In this document: positions 63,204-64,000 of the stretch, in pieces | How the letters are laid out: the number at the start of each line of letters is the position of its first letter | How positions within the stretch are numbered: the first letter of the stretch is position 1 | DNA from: Cohnella fermenti | GTDB lineage: Bacteria; Bacillota; Bacilli; Paenibacillales; Paenibacillaceae | Assembly (NCBI RefSeq): GCF_004801405.1 | Contig: NZ_SSOB01000014.1 | Coordinates: 113,409-177,408 of the forward strand | Reading direction: 5' to 3' | Length of the DNA stretch: 64,000 nt | Made by a program: the position numbers and the translations under genes | The notes under the pieces: model-generated | Told to the model about the DNA's origin: nothing | The model's input: the letters and a program-made list of their open reading frames with translations, nothing else | Databases searched by the model: none

Positions 63204-63431
63204 ATGGCTATGCTCGGGATGCTGTTCACGGACAAGGAATGCAAGGAATTCGATTATCTGCTGCGCAAGGAGATGGACGAGATGCTGCTGGACATGAGCG
63301 ACCGCCGCTTGGACGGTCCCGTTAAGGAAGCGATCTCGAAGCGCTACAAGACGATCTTCCGGATGTATGCGCGCATTGCGCCCCCAAGGGAATTGTCGCG
63401 TTACTCGTTGGGACTGAAGACGACGCGCTAA
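63204..63431 (+). CDS. Small hypothetical protein
   Basis: A 75-residue, mostly helical soluble protein (GMLFTDKECKEFDYLLRKEMDEMLLDMSDRRLDGPVKEAISKRYKTIFRMYARIA). GGAGG lies 12 bases before ATG 63204; ATG 63210 is an alternative. Not recognised as a named family; the charged, helical sequence and the codon use look like a real gene. It sits between the tandem repeat and the rrn promoters. Confidence 0.7.
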   Translation: MAMLGMLFTDKECKEFDYLLRKEMDEMLLDMSDRRLDGPVKEAISKRYKTIFRMYARIAPPRELSRYSLGLKTTR

Positions 63432-63451
63432 TCGAACGGATAGATCAGGGA

Positions 63452-63493
63452 GAGGCGTTTACGCCGCTGGATTAACCGTGGCTCGAACGCCTC
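63452..63493 (+). other. Hairpin between the small gene and the rrn promoters
   Basis: GAGGCGTT (63452-63459) is complementary to AACGCCTC (63486-63493) with a 26-base loop. No T-run. It may end the transcript of the small gene. Confidence 0.4.
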
Positions 63494-63560
63494 ATTGCTG
63501 CAGCTATTGGCCGGTTGCCGCTATTCTGAGCCCATTCTGGGGAAAATGTGAAAGAAAGCC

Positions 63561-63590
63561 TTGACTATAATTGGCGTGGTGTGGTAAATT
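63561..63590 (+). promoter_or_regulatory. rrn promoter P1
   Basis: TTGACT (63561-63566) and TAAATT (63585-63590) with an 18-base spacer, about 370 bases before 16S. First of two tandem promoters, the usual arrangement of Bacillales rrn operons. Confidence 0.7.
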
Positions 63591-63701
63591 AATTTCCGCC
63601 CCTTCGAGAGGGCAGGCGCGGTACGGATACGGACAAGTTCGTTGCCAATAAGACGAACGGGCCGAACAGGGAAGAAACAAAAAGGAAATAAAAAATACCT
63701 G

Positions 63702-63731
63702 TTGCAAACACCTGACGCGCTGTGGTATATT
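63702..63731 (+). promoter_or_regulatory. rrn promoter P2
   Basis: TTGCAA (63702-63707) and TATATT (63726-63731) with an 18-base spacer, about 230 bases before 16S. An A-rich stretch (63678-63696) just upstream looks like an UP element. Confidence 0.75.
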
Positions 63732-63799
63732 ATGAAAGTCGCCGCTGAAAAGCGGATGGCAAAGATTGACGAAACAACAAGATACCAAAGCAACAACTT

Positions 63800-63813
63800 G
63801 TTCCTTGAAAACT
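63800..63813 (+). promoter_or_regulatory. boxA-like antitermination element of the rrn leader
   Basis: GTTCCTTGAAAACT matches the conserved rrn leader boxA context of Bacillales (NusB-S10 binding). Further on, TTTCGAC (63911-63917) pairs with GTCGAAA (63947-63953) and encloses GGGATTTCC-tcac-GGAAACCC, a probable rRNA processing stem just before 16S. Confidence 0.7.
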
Positions 63814-63958
63814 GAACATCGAGCGTAATGAAATCGTCGAGCGGAGCTTCGGTTCTGCGAGACAAACCAGCAATACAGAACGAGCCTTCAAGGTTCTTCA
63901 CAGTTGGACATTTCGACTCTCGGGATTTCCTCACGGAAACCCTGCCGTCGAAAGTCCC

Positions 63959-64000
63959 TTTATGGAGAGTTTGATCCTGGCTCAGGACGAACGCTGGCGG
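63959..64000 (+). rRNA. rrs: 16S ribosomal RNA, 5' end only
   Basis: TTTATGGAGAGTTTGATCCT, then GGCTCAGGACGAACGCTGG, is the universal 5' end of bacterial 16S rRNA. The gene runs out of the window; the exact mature 5' base is estimated. Confidence 0.97.

Noticed and set aside
62939..63244. Minus-strand frame with Ile-Phe-Ile-Gln repeats
   Set aside because: It is the translation of the 12-bp tandem repeat and overlaps the start of the small plus-strand gene.

Overview
The window looks like a chromosomal segment of a spore-forming, GC-rich member of the Paenibacillaceae (Paenibacillus or Cohnella type). The reasons are the complete Bacillales S10-spc-alpha ribosomal cluster, the gene order rplM-rpsI-(cysH)-cwlD-salA-gerD-kbaA-pdaB followed by an rrn operon as in Bacillus, spore genes (cwlD, gerD, kbaA, pdaB, a SpoIIM-like gene), lipoprotein-type ABC binding proteins, and YesM/YesN and membrane AraC regulators typical of Paenibacillus sugar loci. 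The assignment is inference from gene content; no phylogeny could be run.

Region 1 (1-38058) is an accessory carbohydrate-use island. It opens with the 3' part of a giant secreted beta-helix/Ig-like protein, then an AraC regulator, a sugar isomerase-like TIM barrel, an MgtC-type membrane protein and a membrane-spanning AraC regulator (6989-9262). A long plus-strand operon follows (9421-23992): lipoprotein binding protein, two permeases, ThuA-like protein, Gfo/Idh/MocA oxidoreductase, a second giant beta-helix protein paralogous to the first, two tandem metallophosphoesterases (the second fused to a propeller-like domain) and an alpha/beta hydrolase. A YesM/YesN two-component pair reads leftward (24424-27105) from a divergent promoter region with a probable catabolite (cre) site. 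The second operon (27296-36276) holds a binding protein, two permeases, an AraC regulator, a GH29 fucosidase, another Gfo/Idh/MocA oxidoreductase and a GH95 fucosidase. A convergent unrecognised TIM-barrel-like protein ends the island. The simplest reading is use of a fucosylated, perhaps acetylated, polysaccharide: large secreted beta-helix proteins (resembling GH141) act outside, two ABC importers bring oligosaccharides in, and cytoplasmic GH29/GH95, esterase, oxidoreductases and isomerase finish the job under four AraC-type regulators. Neither importer has an ATPase gene, as usual for this family, which shares an MsmX-type ATPase encoded elsewhere.

Region 2 (38059-57776) starts with a secreted cyclophilin lipoprotein (minus strand) and then the S10-spc-alpha cluster from its own strong promoter and structured leader (rpsJ to rplQ, including secY, adk, map, a KOW protein and infA), closed by a terminator. 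truA follows directly, without the ecfA-ecfA-ecfT genes that usually sit there, and its ribosome binding site lies in an inverted repeat. rplM-rpsI have their own promoter and leader. The 633-bp gap before cysH is repeat-rich: an 11-unit 9-bp tandem repeat, four dyads spaced 51-52 bp apart, and a strong hairpin.

Region 3 (57777-64000) is a sporulation/germination block (cwlD, salA, gerD, kbaA, pdaB, spoIIM-like, a small unknown gene behind a 12-bp tandem repeat) leading into tandem rrn promoters, an antitermination box and the first bases of a 16S rRNA gene. No tRNA, CRISPR array, insertion sequence or phage gene was recognised.
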